From: Candidatus Peregrinibacteria bacterium CG10_big_fil_rev_8_21_14_0_10_36_19
Lineage (GTDB): Bacteria > Patescibacteriota > Gracilibacteria > UBA1369 > LOWO2-01-FULL-3
Direction: 5' to 3'
Length of the DNA: 64,000 nucleotides
Assembly (NCBI GenBank): GCA_002772535.1
Contig: PFDP01000015.1
Location: 44,903-108,902 of the forward strand
The stretch's first letter is position 1. Each line of letters opens with the position of its first letter. Made by a program: the position numbers and the translations under genes. Below, piece by piece: positions 54,159-63,951 of this stretch. The notes beneath the pieces are model-generated. The model was not told where the DNA came from, made no database searches, and was given only the letters and a program-made list of their open reading frames with translations.

Positions 54159-54920
54159 TTATTTTGAATTTACTGTTTTTGATATTGCCTTAATTCCTTC
54201 AAGTACTTCTACTGGCAAAGCAAATATAACTGTTTTTGATGGATCAGGATTTATTTTTTCTATTGTCTGCAAGGTTCTCATTGAAAGACCTCCAGGAGTA
54301 GAACTTAGAACTGAAGCAGCCTGTGCTAAACGTTCTGAAGCCTGAAATTCTCCTTCTGCTCTAATTATAATTGCGCGACGCTCTCGTTCCGATTCGGCTT
54401 GCTTTGCCATAACCCTTTTCATGTCAGCTGGTAATTCAATGTCCTGTATTTTTATGTCCGTAACTAATATTCCCCACGACTGAGTAGCCTCTACAACAAT
54501 TTTCTGAATCTCTTCTGCTATATGCTCTCTTTCTGAAAGTAATGAGTCAAGCTCGATGCCTCCAATAACATCACGAAGGGCTGCTTGGGCATATTGAGAA
54601 ACGGCAAGTGTGTAATCTTTAATATTCAAAATTGCGTTTTCTGCTGATTTTACTTGAAAGTAAACAACTGCATTGATACCAACAGGTACGTTGTCTTTGG
54701 TTATTACTTCCTGTTGTGGAATATCAGTAGTAGTAATACGCATATCAATCTTTATCATTCGTTGAAGTCCTATAAAAACCCATGTCAATCCTGGCTGTCT
54801 TGTAGTTGTATATTTTCCAAGAGTCAATACAACAGCACGCTCATATTGGTTAATCACTCTCAATCCAAAAAGAATAAATAAAACTACAATTCCGAGTGCC
54901 CAAATTAAAAGTATTTCCAT
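54159..54920 (-). CDS. SPFH/band 7 (slipin/stomatin-like) protein
   Basis: RVINQYERAVVLTLGKYTTTRQPGLTWVFIGLQRMIKIDMRITTTDIPQQEVITKDNVPVGINAVVYFQV. Confidence 0.95.
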   Translation of the reverse strand: MEILLIWALGIVVLFILFGLRVINQYERAVVLTLGKYTTTRQPGLTWVFIGLQRMIKIDMRITTTDIPQQEVITKDNVPVGINAVVYFQVKSAENAILNIKDYTLAVSQYAQAALRDVIGGIELDSLLSEREHIAEEIQKIVVEATQSWGILVTDIKIQDIELPADMKRVMAKQAESERERRAIIIRAEGEFQASERLAQAASVLSSTPGGLSMRTLQTIEKINPDPSKTVIFALPVEVLEGIKAISKTVNSK

Positions 54921-55012
54921 ATATTTTATTTATATTACAATTGTTGACTAATTTTAGTGTATAATATCCAGTTAAAATTAACAATACCCTCTGCCAAAGG
55001 TAAGAAAGCCTT

Positions 55013-55780
55013 TTAATTCTTCAACTTCCAACCACTTCGGATTATTACATATGAGGCTATTCCTAGAGCCAAAGTAATTCCGCTTATTAGAGCGAAAGAT
55101 AGTGTGATGGAGTATTCGGCGTAGCCGGTGAAGCCGTAGCGGAGAGTGTTTACCATGTAAACTATAGGGTTGAAGTTTGAGATGTAGCTGAATGGTGATG
55201 GGAGACTTGAAGTGCTGTAGAATACGCCGCCGAGGAAGGTTAGTGGCATGAGGATGAAGTTTTGGAGGAAGGCGGTTTTGTCGAATTCGTCGGCCCAAAC
55301 ACCAACTACGAATCCAAGGAAGGAGAAGCAGAGGTTGAGGAGCAGGGCGGAGAGGAGAGTGATTGGGAGTGAGAATGGGGTAACATCTACGAAAAAGGCT
55401 GCTGGGATTAAGGTGGCAATACCTACGATGAAGCCGCGGAGAGTGGCTGAGGCAATGAAGCCTGTGAGGATTTCGCCTGGGGTTAGGGGGATTGTCATTA
55501 GTTCGTCGATGCGGCCTTGGTATTTTGTGATGATGATTGAGGAGGATGGGTTTTGGTAGGCATTGTTTGTCATACCCATCATTACGAGTCCTGGGACGAT
55601 GAATTGGAGGTAGCTTAGGCCGTGGATCATTTCACTACCGCGGCTTAGGGAAAGGCCGAAGACTGTGAGGAAAAGTAGATTAGAAATAACCGGCGCGATG
55701 ATTGTTTGCATGTAAACCTTCATGAAACGGTTGGTTTCGCGCTTGAAAAGTGTCCAAGTTCCGATTGGGTTATTAAACAT
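55013..55780 (-). CDS. ABC-2 type transporter permease
   Basis: Six-TM ABC-2 layout; overlaps the ATPase gene by 8 bp. Confidence 0.9.
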   Translation of the reverse strand: MFNNPIGTWTLFKRETNRFMKVYMQTIIAPVISNLLFLTVFGLSLSRGSEMIHGLSYLQFIVPGLVMMGMTNNAYQNPSSSIIITKYQGRIDELMTIPLTPGEILTGFIASATLRGFIVGIATLIPAAFFVDVTPFSLPITLLSALLLNLCFSFLGFVVGVWADEFDKTAFLQNFILMPLTFLGGVFYSTSSLPSPFSYISNFNPIVYMVNTLRYGFTGYAEYSITLSFALISGITLALGIASYVIIRSGWKLKN

Positions 55781-56498
55781 TGCTATTGTAGGTTAGATCG
55801 ATAAAGACATCTTCGAGTTTGTTGTTGGCTGTGAGATTTGCGGTGGTGTCGAGGGCGGCCAGTTTGCCTTTGTTGATGATGGCGATGCGTTCGCAAAGGT
55901 TTTCGGCTTCTTCGAGGTAGTGAGTTGTGAGGAGAACTGTGAGGCCGCCCTCATTGAGCTCTTTCATGTATTTCCAGAGGTTGTGTCGAAGTTCTACGTC
56001 TACGCCGGCGGTGGGCTCGTCTAGGATGAGAAGTTTTGGTTTGTGAACAAGTGCTTGGGCAACGAGGAGTCGACGCTTCATACCGCCTGAAAGGGCGCGA
56101 GTATTGGCGTGCTTTTTTTCGTGGAGGTTGAGCTTTTCGAGGATCTCGTCGATGTGTTCTTGGTTATTGCGAATGCCATAATAGCCTGAGCGGATTTTCA
56201 TGGTTTCGTTTACGGTGAAAAAAGAGTCGAAACTTATTTCCTGTGGCACAACTCCAATAAGGCGTTTTGTTTCTTCACGGTGTTCTGCGATATCTAGTCC
56301 AAAAATTTTTACTGACCCTTCTGTGATTTTTGTTGGGCCGGCGATGATATTGATAAGAGTTGTTTTACCAGAGCCGTTTGGGCCAAGTAGGGCGAAGAAT
56401 TCTCCGCGTCTTACTTCGAAATCTAAACCTTGAAGGGCTTTTGTTCCGCTTTTGTATTCCTTTTGAACGTGACTAATTTTTAGCGCTACATCAGACAT
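55773..56498 (-). CDS. ABC transporter ATP-binding protein (DrrA/CcmA-like)
   Basis: LGPNGSGKTTLINIIAG; LSGGMKRRLLVAQALVHKPKLLILDEPTAGVD. Confidence 0.94.
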   Translation of the reverse strand: MSDVALKISHVQKEYKSGTKALQGLDFEVRRGEFFALLGPNGSGKTTLINIIAGPTKITEGSVKIFGLDIAEHREETKRLIGVVPQEISFDSFFTVNETMKIRSGYYGIRNNQEHIDEILEKLNLHEKKHANTRALSGGMKRRLLVAQALVHKPKLLILDEPTAGVDVELRHNLWKYMKELNEGGLTVLLTTHYLEEAENLCERIAIINKGKLAALDTTANLTANNKLEDVFIDLTYNSNV

Positions 56499-56503
56499 AA
56501 TTT

Positions 56504-57724
56504 TTAATCGTTTTCTGTGAAGATCTTAGTGCCGTGAGCCCATTTACGCAACCCTTTCCAGAATGGAAGGATGGCGAGGGAGTATTTGAGGAAGATGAGG
56601 CGGCGGAGGTACCAGATGAGGCGGCCGCTGATGAGATGTTTTTGAGTTTTGAGCAATGCAAAGCGGCCGCCTAGTGGCAAAATGTATATTAAAGAGGCGT
56701 GCTTGTAGTTTTTTAGTTTTTTTCCTTTGATATTGCGAATGATATTTTCGGCGATAAGTGAGCCTTGGTCGAAAGCTGTACGCGCCAGCATAGGCAACCT
56801 TTGTTTTGGATTTTGTGGATCTGGATAAAAGGCATTATCTCCGGCTGCGAAAATAGAAGGTGCGTCTTTTGACTGCAGAGTTGGCCTTACTTCAATGGGT
56901 TTTGAGCCAACTACAGGATTGGATTTTACTCCACCTGTCCAGATGAGGATGTCGTAGGGAAGTTTTTCTGGAGCGTCTTTGATGGTGATTTCTTTAGCTG
57001 TAACTTTTGTAATGAAACTTTTGAAATGAACTTTTACATTTAGTTCTTTTAGTCGAGCTTTGATGATTTTTGTTCCTTTAGCGTCCATACCTCCAAGCAT
57101 TTTTTGCCCCTCAATTATGTGAATGTGGATTTTTTTGTAAGGATAGTCGTATTTTTTGCAAAGTTTTTTGTAGGCAGAAGTAAGTTCGGTAGCGGTTTCA
57201 ACTCCTGTTGCGCCACCTCCACCAATAACAATGTTTACCTCTTTTTGAGATTTCTTTTCCCATAGTGATTGTAAATGTTGATCTAGATGACAATTTATTG
57301 CGATGCCGTCTTGGATGTCTTTTAGTGGGAGTGAATATTTTTCTAAACCTGGAATTTTGAAATAATTGGTAATGCTTCCAAGGGCAACTACCAAATAATC
57401 ATACTTAACAGGTTTGCCTTTTTTTAAAAGGATTTCGCGGGATTTAATTTTTACAACTTCGTCTTTAATTAGCTTAACCCTGTTTGTATCTACAAGTTCT
57501 GTGATTGGAGTTGCGATAGTGTTTCTTAATTTTGTAAGACACTCCTTGGTGATTTTTTGATTAAAAGCTGTAGCAACTTCATAAAGATCTGCGCGATATA
57601 AATGAACATCACTTTTTTCGATAAGAGTGATGTTGTAGTTTGGATCTTTGAGTTTTTTGGTAAGATCCTGAGTAACTTTGAGGCCGGCAAAGCCGGCCCC
57701 AAGAATGACAATATTTTTTACCAT
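56504..57724 (-). CDS. type II NADH dehydrogenase-like FAD oxidoreductase
   Basis: NIVILGAGFAGLKVTQDL; VIGGGGATGVETATEL; IFAAGDNAFYPDPQNPKQRLPMLARTAFDQG. Confidence 0.9.
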   Translation of the reverse strand: MVKNIVILGAGFAGLKVTQDLTKKLKDPNYNITLIEKSDVHLYRADLYEVATAFNQKITKECLTKLRNTIATPITELVDTNRVKLIKDEVVKIKSREILLKKGKPVKYDYLVVALGSITNYFKIPGLEKYSLPLKDIQDGIAINCHLDQHLQSLWEKKSQKEVNIVIGGGGATGVETATELTSAYKKLCKKYDYPYKKIHIHIIEGQKMLGGMDAKGTKIIKARLKELNVKVHFKSFITKVTAKEITIKDAPEKLPYDILIWTGGVKSNPVVGSKPIEVRPTLQSKDAPSIFAAGDNAFYPDPQNPKQRLPMLARTAFDQGSLIAENIIRNIKGKKLKNYKHASLIYILPLGGRFALLKTQKHLISGRLIWYLRRLIFLKYSLAILPFWKGLRKWAHGTKIFTEND

Positions 57725-60078
57725 TTCATATTTTTAACTTCTTCAGGGTCATCACCAAACTCTCTAATATATTCTTGATGGTGAACAATTCTGGCGTTAA
57801 TTTCTGCAATAATTTTATCCTTTTTTCGTCTTACCTTAGCATTTGATTTAGAACCTTGTTCAATAAGAGCAATTGCAAAATGGTAACAACTCACACCATT
57901 ACGCATCTTGATATCGAAAGGAGTAGTAGTAGAACCTTCCTCGTTATAACCTCTCAATGTGAAGCGGTCTGAATCTGCGTGTGGCCAAAGTACTTGCTCA
58001 AGATCATTTACATAACCGTGGTATCCAAACACAACCGGCTTTTTGTCTGTAAAGAACTGGTTGAATCCAACTTTGGTTAGACAACTATTTCCTTGGCAAT
58101 AGTCACCAAGCCCCAGTGATGTAAGCTCTGAAACATTTACATATCTGATGTTTAATTCTGGCACTAAATCTCTACACATTTTTACTGCAAAAACCGCTTC
58201 CTGAGTAATATAATCTCCAGCTGATGCCATAACAACATCAGGATTTTTACTACCTTTTCCTCCAACCCAATCCCATACACGCAATCCTGTTTTGGCTTGT
58301 TCGCGAGCTTCATCTATAGTTTGCCATTGAGGTAGATCTCGTTTTCCTGCAACTATTACAGAAATTGAATCAGGTTTTTTGAAAGTTTCTTCAAAGGCTA
58401 CAAGCAAACTATTAGCATCTGAAGGGAAATATATCTGAGAAAATTTGCCATGCTTTTGTAAAACTCCAGAAATAAAACTTGGATTTTGGTGAGAATACCC
58501 ATTGTGATCTTGCCTCCATCCTAAACTTGAAAGCACATAAATAGCACTGGCAACAGGCTTTCGCCATTTAACATTGAATGACTGCTTGAGGAATTTGGCG
58601 TGTTGATCAACCATGCTCGCAATAATTGGCGCAAAGGCCTCATAGGTTACAAACATTGCGTGTCTTCCTGTGAGAATATATCCTTGCAGCCAACCTTGAA
58701 GTGTGTGCTCTGAAAGCATTTCCATGGCTCTACCTTCTGTAGAAAGATCTTCATCTGTGTTTTTTAGTGGCCACATATAAGCACGCTTTGTTGCTTGAAA
58801 AATGGCACCAAGTTTATTGGACTCAATTTCGTCTGGGCACATTAGACGGAAAGTTTTTTCGTTCATTTTGAAAATATCTCGTAACATAAGTGCACCTTGT
58901 CCCATAGAGCTTGCCAATGTTGCTCCTCTCTTTTTAAATTTAATTCCGTGCTTACTTAAAGAAGGTAGCTTTAATTTCTTATAAAAATTACCTCCAATAG
59001 CGTGTTTATTCATTCCAATTCTATATTTTCCACTCGGCACAAACTGTAAAACCTCATTTTTTGGAGTTCCTTTTTGATCTATAAGCTCATGCACTTTATA
59101 GCTTTCAAGCCAACCTTTAATGGCTTTTAAGGCTTCTGGATCGTCTTTTGGATGATCTACCGGTATTCCATGAGAGTGGAAAGATCCTTCCACTTTATGA
59201 CCATGAAATTTATCTAAACCTTTCCATCCTTTTGGAGTTTGTAACAAAATTACAGGCCACTTTGGCTGAAAATTTAGAGTTTTTTGGGAGCGAGCTTTTT
59301 TCTGTATTTCTCTAATTTCTTGATAGGACTTTTCCATTACTGCAATTGTTTTTTCTTCAACATTTGGGCCTTTTATAATGTGAGGGTTGTATCCATAACC
59401 TTTAAAAAGACTTGTTAATTCGGCATCACTCATTGTTCCGTAAATTGTTGGATTGCTTATTTTGTAGCCATTTATATGAACAATTGGTAAAACTGCTCCA
59501 GAGGTTTTTGGATTAATAAATTTGTTGCTATGCCAAGCTGTAGCTGTTGGGCCTGTTTCTGCTTCACCATCACCAACTACTACTGCTGTTATTAAATCCG
59601 GATTATCTAAAACTGATCCAAAGGCTGTTGCTAAACTATACCCAAGCTCTCCTCCTTCAAGGATAGATCCAGGGACAGTTGGCGTAACATGACTTGGAAA
59701 AGGGGAGTAGGGCCAACTAAAATCACTAACTATTTGACCAAACCCTTTACGATTAAGTGGGTAGTTTTTGTAAAATGCGTCGAGTGTTTTTTCTGCATAT
59801 AAATTAGCTAAAATTGCAGGTGCTCCATGACCCGGACCAGTAACTAAAAGCATATTAATTTTATGCTTATAAACCAGATAATTAAGGTTTGCATAAACCA
59901 AATTTAGCCCCGGCACTGTACCCCAATGACCAAGTATACGGGACTTACAATGTTCCGGCCTTAATTCCTCTTCGAGGAAAAAGTTATCTCTCAAATAAAG
60001 TTGGGCGGCGCCAAGATAATCGGTGAAGCGGAGGTATTGCTTCATCCAAGAAAGCGCCTGAGCGTCTTGTTTCTGCAT
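57718..60078 (-). CDS. phosphoketolase (Xfp/Xpk family)
   Basis: RILGHWGTVPGLNLVYANLNYLV; VTGPGHGAPAILANLYAE; VVVGDGEAETGPTATAWHSNKFI; LGWRQDHNGYSHQNPSFISGVL; RGYNEEGSTTTPFDIKMRNG. Confidence 0.96.
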   Translation of the reverse strand: MQKQDAQALSWMKQYLRFTDYLGAAQLYLRDNFFLEEELRPEHCKSRILGHWGTVPGLNLVYANLNYLVYKHKINMLLVTGPGHGAPAILANLYAEKTLDAFYKNYPLNRKGFGQIVSDFSWPYSPFPSHVTPTVPGSILEGGELGYSLATAFGSVLDNPDLITAVVVGDGEAETGPTATAWHSNKFINPKTSGAVLPIVHINGYKISNPTIYGTMSDAELTSLFKGYGYNPHIIKGPNVEEKTIAVMEKSYQEIREIQKKARSQKTLNFQPKWPVILLQTPKGWKGLDKFHGHKVEGSFHSHGIPVDHPKDDPEALKAIKGWLESYKVHELIDQKGTPKNEVLQFVPSGKYRIGMNKHAIGGNFYKKLKLPSLSKHGIKFKKRGATLASSMGQGALMLRDIFKMNEKTFRLMCPDEIESNKLGAIFQATKRAYMWPLKNTDEDLSTEGRAMEMLSEHTLQGWLQGYILTGRHAMFVTYEAFAPIIASMVDQHAKFLKQSFNVKWRKPVASAIYVLSSLGWRQDHNGYSHQNPSFISGVLQKHGKFSQIYFPSDANSLLVAFEETFKKPDSISVIVAGKRDLPQWQTIDEAREQAKTGLRVWDWVGGKGSKNPDVVMASAGDYITQEAVFAVKMCRDLVPELNIRYVNVSELTSLGLGDYCQGNSCLTKVGFNQFFTDKKPVVFGYHGYVNDLEQVLWPHADSDRFTLRGYNEEGSTTTPFDIKMRNGVSCYHFAIALIEQGSKSNAKVRRKKDKIIAEINARIVHHQEYIREFGDDPEEVKNMKW

Positions 60079-60187
60079 GAGGAAAGAGGGTTTAAATCTA
60101 AAGTTAAAATAACATATTTATGATTTTCATTCTATCTTAAACTTGCAAGGCTTGTGTTTAATTGCTTTTTTTGACATATTGTTGCCT

Positions 60188-61231
60188 ATGAATAGAGGAT
60201 TTTGGGACAACTTGGAACTTCCGATAATCGGACTCGCGCCAATGGACGGAGTAACAGACGCAGCCTTTCGCTATATGGTTTGCAAATATGGTAAACCTTC
60301 TTTAGTAATGACAGAGTTTACAAATGTGGAAGGGTTGGCGCGGGGCGCGACCAAGATGCTTAGGGCTTTTGAGTACCATGATATGGAGCGCCCTGTTGTA
60401 GCTCAAATTTATGGAGTAGAAGTTGATAGTTTTTATAAGTGCAGTGTGATGCTTTGCGAGATGGGCTTTGATGGAATAGATATAAATATGGGCTGTCCGG
60501 CAAATGCAGTTGCTAGGCATGGCTCTGGAGCGGGATTAATTAGAACTCCGGAACTAGCGAGAGAAATTATTAAAGCTTGTAAAAAGGGGGTTCAAGATTG
60601 GTCTGAAGGAATAACTATGGAAGAAGCAGGTGTTCATAAAAATATAATCTTGGAGGCTAGAAAAATGACAGAAGGAAGAAATGTTGAAAGAAAGATGATT
60701 CCTGTATCTGTAAAAACTAGAATTGGGTATGACAAAATTGTTACAGAAGAATGGATTCAAAATCTTTTAGAGGAAAATCCTGCGAACATAACTTTGCATG
60801 GGAGAACATTGAAACAAATGTATATGGGTCAATCAAACTGGGATGAGATTGCGAAAGCGGCAGCAATTTGTAAGGGAACTGGGGTTTCTTTGATTGGCAA
60901 TGGTGATGTTTCTAGCATGGAAGATGCTAAAAACAAATGCGAACAATATGGAGTAGATGGGGTTTTGGTTGGTAGGGCTACTTTTGGAACACCGTGGTTT
61001 TTTAGCGATAAAGAGCCAGATTTAAAGGAAAGGCTTGAGATAATGATAGAGCATGCCAAGTATTTTGAAAGTTTGGGTGATCTATATTTTCCACATATAC
61101 GAAAACATCTTGGCTGGTACTGCAAAGGATTTGACGGTGCAAAAGAGCTAAGAAAGCAGCTTGTTATCGCAAATGATAGTTCGGAGGTTTGTTCCGCTGT
61201 GCAGGATTTCCAAAATTCACATCCTTTTTAG
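60188..61231 (+). CDS. tRNA-dihydrouridine synthase
   Basis: IIGLAPMDGVTDAAFRYMV; FDGIDINMGCPANAVARHGSGAGLI; VKTRIGY; LHGRTLKQMYMG; IGNGDVSSMEDA. Confidence 0.93.
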   Translation: MNRGFWDNLELPIIGLAPMDGVTDAAFRYMVCKYGKPSLVMTEFTNVEGLARGATKMLRAFEYHDMERPVVAQIYGVEVDSFYKCSVMLCEMGFDGIDINMGCPANAVARHGSGAGLIRTPELAREIIKACKKGVQDWSEGITMEEAGVHKNIILEARKMTEGRNVERKMIPVSVKTRIGYDKIVTEEWIQNLLEENPANITLHGRTLKQMYMGQSNWDEIAKAAAICKGTGVSLIGNGDVSSMEDAKNKCEQYGVDGVLVGRATFGTPWFFSDKEPDLKERLEIMIEHAKYFESLGDLYFPHIRKHLGWYCKGFDGAKELRKQLVIANDSSEVCSAVQDFQNSHPF

Positions 61232-61841
61232 GTTTTGAAAAACCCAATTTTACTAGAGCGTTTTCTATAATAAGAATTGCACATTGGTTATCTTCTGTAT
61301 GACTACTTCCTATTCTAATGTGGTTTAATTTCATAGCAGCCGCTACAGCAACAAATCTGGCAGAATGAAAATTATCATGCTTTCGAAAAGGGTTTTTCTC
61401 ATTTTCAACGTCTCCAGAGAGTAAAATGTTCCAAATATGGGCCGCTCTATTTTGATCCATAATTTCCGCCAATGCTCTTGCTTTGATATAGCGCGCAGTA
61501 AGATTTAACGCTAACCTAGAGTTTTCATCTATATCTAAATGACGCACTTTATCTCCATCTTCTATCTCCCATGGAGTGTTTTCTCTTCTTTCTTTTGGCA
61601 TAGAATGAAATAATTTTGCTGGAATTTCACCATTTGGAAACTTACTATTAGTAGTAGTTACATCAACACTGTTATCAAAAAGCAGAGCGCCCTTTAACCA
61701 TGAGCGTAAACTATCAAGTTTAACCGTATCACCAGGATTAAGATCTGGGTGTTTAAGATGCTTTGGCATATATCTTTTGTCACCACCTTCTAAATGTCCT
61801 GTTTTCTCTAAAACCTGTAATGCTAGATTCCTTAGTTTCAT
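61164..61841 (-). CDS. hypothetical protein
   Basis: 225-aa ORF, 68-bp tail-to-tail overlap with the dus gene. Confidence 0.6.
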   Translation of the reverse strand: MKLRNLALQVLEKTGHLEGGDKRYMPKHLKHPDLNPGDTVKLDSLRSWLKGALLFDNSVDVTTTNSKFPNGEIPAKLFHSMPKERRENTPWEIEDGDKVRHLDIDENSRLALNLTARYIKARALAEIMDQNRAAHIWNILLSGDVENEKNPFRKHDNFHSARFVAVAAAMKLNHIRIGSSHTEDNQCAILIIENALVKLGFSKPKKDVNFGNPAQRNKPPNYHLR

Positions 61842-61910
61842 ATAAATTTTTAAAGGAGGTGATTCTAGGTAATTATTGATTTTTGGTCAAGCATTGGTTA
61901 AGTTCATGTC

Positions 61911-62537
61911 ATGCCGAGAAACAAGCAAAAACAAATAGATGAAGTGTGCAGCTTTGAAAATGTTTTTTGTGAGCCTTGTGTTGATGGAAAATATTTTGAG
62001 AATGATGCGCCTTTGATTTTGGAAATTGGATGTGGGTATGGTCATTACACAATTGCCATGGCTGAAAGATTCCCAGAAAAAAACTTTCTTGGTGTAGATA
62101 AAAAGGGAGATAGGATTTGGAATGCCTCTAAAAACGCCTCTAAACTTTCTCTGAAAAATGCCGGATTTGTAAGAATTTTAATTGAAGAAATAGGAGATTT
62201 TTTTCCAGAAGGTAGTGTGGACGAAATTTGGATCACTTTTCCAGACCCATTTAGCAAACCATGCAAACATAAAAAACGACTAACATCTGCCCGATTTTTA
62301 GCTATCTATAAAAGACTTTTAAAACCTGATGGAATTTTACATTTTAAAACCGACAATTTAAAACTATTTGATTACTCGGTAGAAGTTGTCCGTGAACATG
62401 GTGAAATTTTGGAAGAAGTGAGAGATGTACATGGAGGAAGTGATGGTCCGCAAATTTTGCGCGAAGTTCTCACTCATTATGAAGGCAAATTTATGGATAA
62501 AGGCCCAATTTATTATTTGCGTTTTAGGATTTCCTAA
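61911..62537 (+). CDS. trmB: tRNA (guanine-N7-)-methyltransferase
   Basis: LILEIGCGYGHYTIAMAERFPEKNFLGVDKKGDRIW; DEIWITFPDPFSKPCKHKKRLTSARFLAIYKRLLKPDG. Confidence 0.95.
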   Translation: MPRNKQKQIDEVCSFENVFCEPCVDGKYFENDAPLILEIGCGYGHYTIAMAERFPEKNFLGVDKKGDRIWNASKNASKLSLKNAGFVRILIEEIGDFFPEGSVDEIWITFPDPFSKPCKHKKRLTSARFLAIYKRLLKPDGILHFKTDNLKLFDYSVEVVREHGEILEEVRDVHGGSDGPQILREVLTHYEGKFMDKGPIYYLRFRIS

Positions 62538-62935
62538 ACATTCTCAACAGCAGTAGCAGTAGTGCTTACAATTTCTAATGCTGGATTTTGAATTATAAAG
62601 TATGTTATTTGTGCCTCTGTCTCATCAAAAAGACTGATTTTCATGGTAGACGTTTGTCTAACAATTTTACCATCTCTCCCTTTATAAATAGTCTCGTGGT
62701 ATCGGTCCCAAACGGAATTTCCAGTGTCACAAAAGGCTTCGTCAATACATTGTGGTGGTAATTTCTCGATACTATTTACTACTCTAATGTCTACCCCCTG
62801 AGGTATTAATGTTTTTGCTAAGTCAATACTAGCAGGCAAATTACCATCACTATCTGTAATTAAATCAAATGCCTCATAATTGCCCTTAAGCATGTCTGCC
62901 GTAGAAGTAACTGGTTGTTGATCAATACTATCCAT
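62534..62935 (-). CDS. hypothetical protein
   Basis: 133-aa ORF convergent with trmB. Confidence 0.55.
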   Translation of the reverse strand: MDSIDQQPVTSTADMLKGNYEAFDLITDSDGNLPASIDLAKTLIPQGVDIRVVNSIEKLPPQCIDEAFCDTGNSVWDRYHETIYKGRDGKIVRQTSTMKISLFDETEAQITYFIIQNPALEIVSTTATAVENV

Positions 62936-62944
62936 ATTTCTCCA

Positions 62945-63448
62945 TTAATTTAATTGGAGAATAAGGTATGTTAGATAGCTCGCAAATGCAACCCAAATTG
63001 TGTAAGGAAGAAGTAGAAGGGAAGCAATGCGGGAGATTTTCCAAGTAAAAAAGTGGAGGGCAATAAGAGTAAGCTCAAGTACAAGCATTTCGATAAATGC
63101 GGCTTGAGGATCCTGTAGATAAAAGAAAAGGAAGCTCCAGAAAACATTTAGAACAGCATTTGCTGCAAAAAAAGTGAGTGCAATAATATGCACTGGCTTT
63201 GGTTCTTTGTGGAATTTGAAGAAAAAGAAGTTAATTTCGTCGTTAGCTTTGTCGTAGGTAATGAGGGCTGAGGCTGTTGCAAGTACGAAAATAGTATTCC
63301 AAGCCAATGGAAAAACCCAACTTGGTGGTGTAAGGGCAGGTTTGATGAGTTCTGCATTATACCAAGGCATTCCAGCCGAAGTTAAAAGGCTGCCAAGAAC
63401 GGCAACGGTGATCGTAATAAGCGGAATGATGAGGTAGCGCTTTTGCAT
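62945..63448 (-). CDS. TspO/MBR family protein
   Basis: SAGMPWYNAELIKPALTPPSWVFPLAWNTIFVLATASALITY...ANAVLNVFWSFLFF. Confidence 0.92.
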   Translation of the reverse strand: MQKRYLIIPLITITVAVLGSLLTSAGMPWYNAELIKPALTPPSWVFPLAWNTIFVLATASALITYDKANDEINFFFFKFHKEPKPVHIIALTFFAANAVLNVFWSFLFFYLQDPQAAFIEMLVLELTLIALHFFTWKISRIASLLLLPYTIWVAFASYLTYLILQLN

Positions 63449-63568
63449 AGTTTTATTTTAAAGATTTTTAGGGGAGTTGGGAAGGGGTGATGGATTTTTA
63501 GTTTTTGTCGATGGCTGGTGGAACTTTACAATCTGACTTTCAGAAAATTGACCGACTTTTTCGACAGA

Positions 63569-63603
63569 TTAACAATCTCAAAATATTATTAAGAGATTGT
63601 TAA
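63569..63603. terminator. hairpin, possible terminator
   Basis: TTAACAATCTCaaaatattattaaGAGATTGTTAA, perfect 11-bp arms. Confidence 0.45.
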
Positions 63604-63651
63604 ACATTTTTAAAATTTGAGAGTGGGGACGGGTTTGGGATTTGAATGCGC

Positions 63652-63951
63652 AATGATTATGCAATAGTTTGGCGGAAATGGCGAGGATATCCCCGGGGAT
63701 GGGATTTTGGCGGTGAGATCTTTTGGCAATTTTTTTTGAGTTTTTTTCGTGGGGAAATGTGGGCGAAGTTGAATTTTTTGAGTTTTTTGATGGAAGTATA
63801 TGGTGGTGCGCGTCAGAGGGCTTTTGTGGCGTTTTAAGGTTGAATTCTCAGCGTTAAAAACTGTTGGTTTTTGGCTTTCTGCTGCGATTTTGGCTTGATT
63901 TTTTTTGATGAATTTTGCTAATGTTTAGGGCACTTCATAACCTAAAATTTT
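63652..63951 (+). repeat. HNH leader, inverted copy of the HNH1 leader
   Basis: Alignable with the reverse complement of about 6401-6676, ending in the shared TGCTAATGTTTAGGGCACTTCATAACCTAAAATTTT. Confidence 0.9.

Noticed and set aside
63646-63837. ORF MRNDYAIVWRKWRGYPRGW...
   Set aside because: Lies wholly in the HNH leader repeat; resemblance to the 6613..6879 ORF follows from DNA homology.
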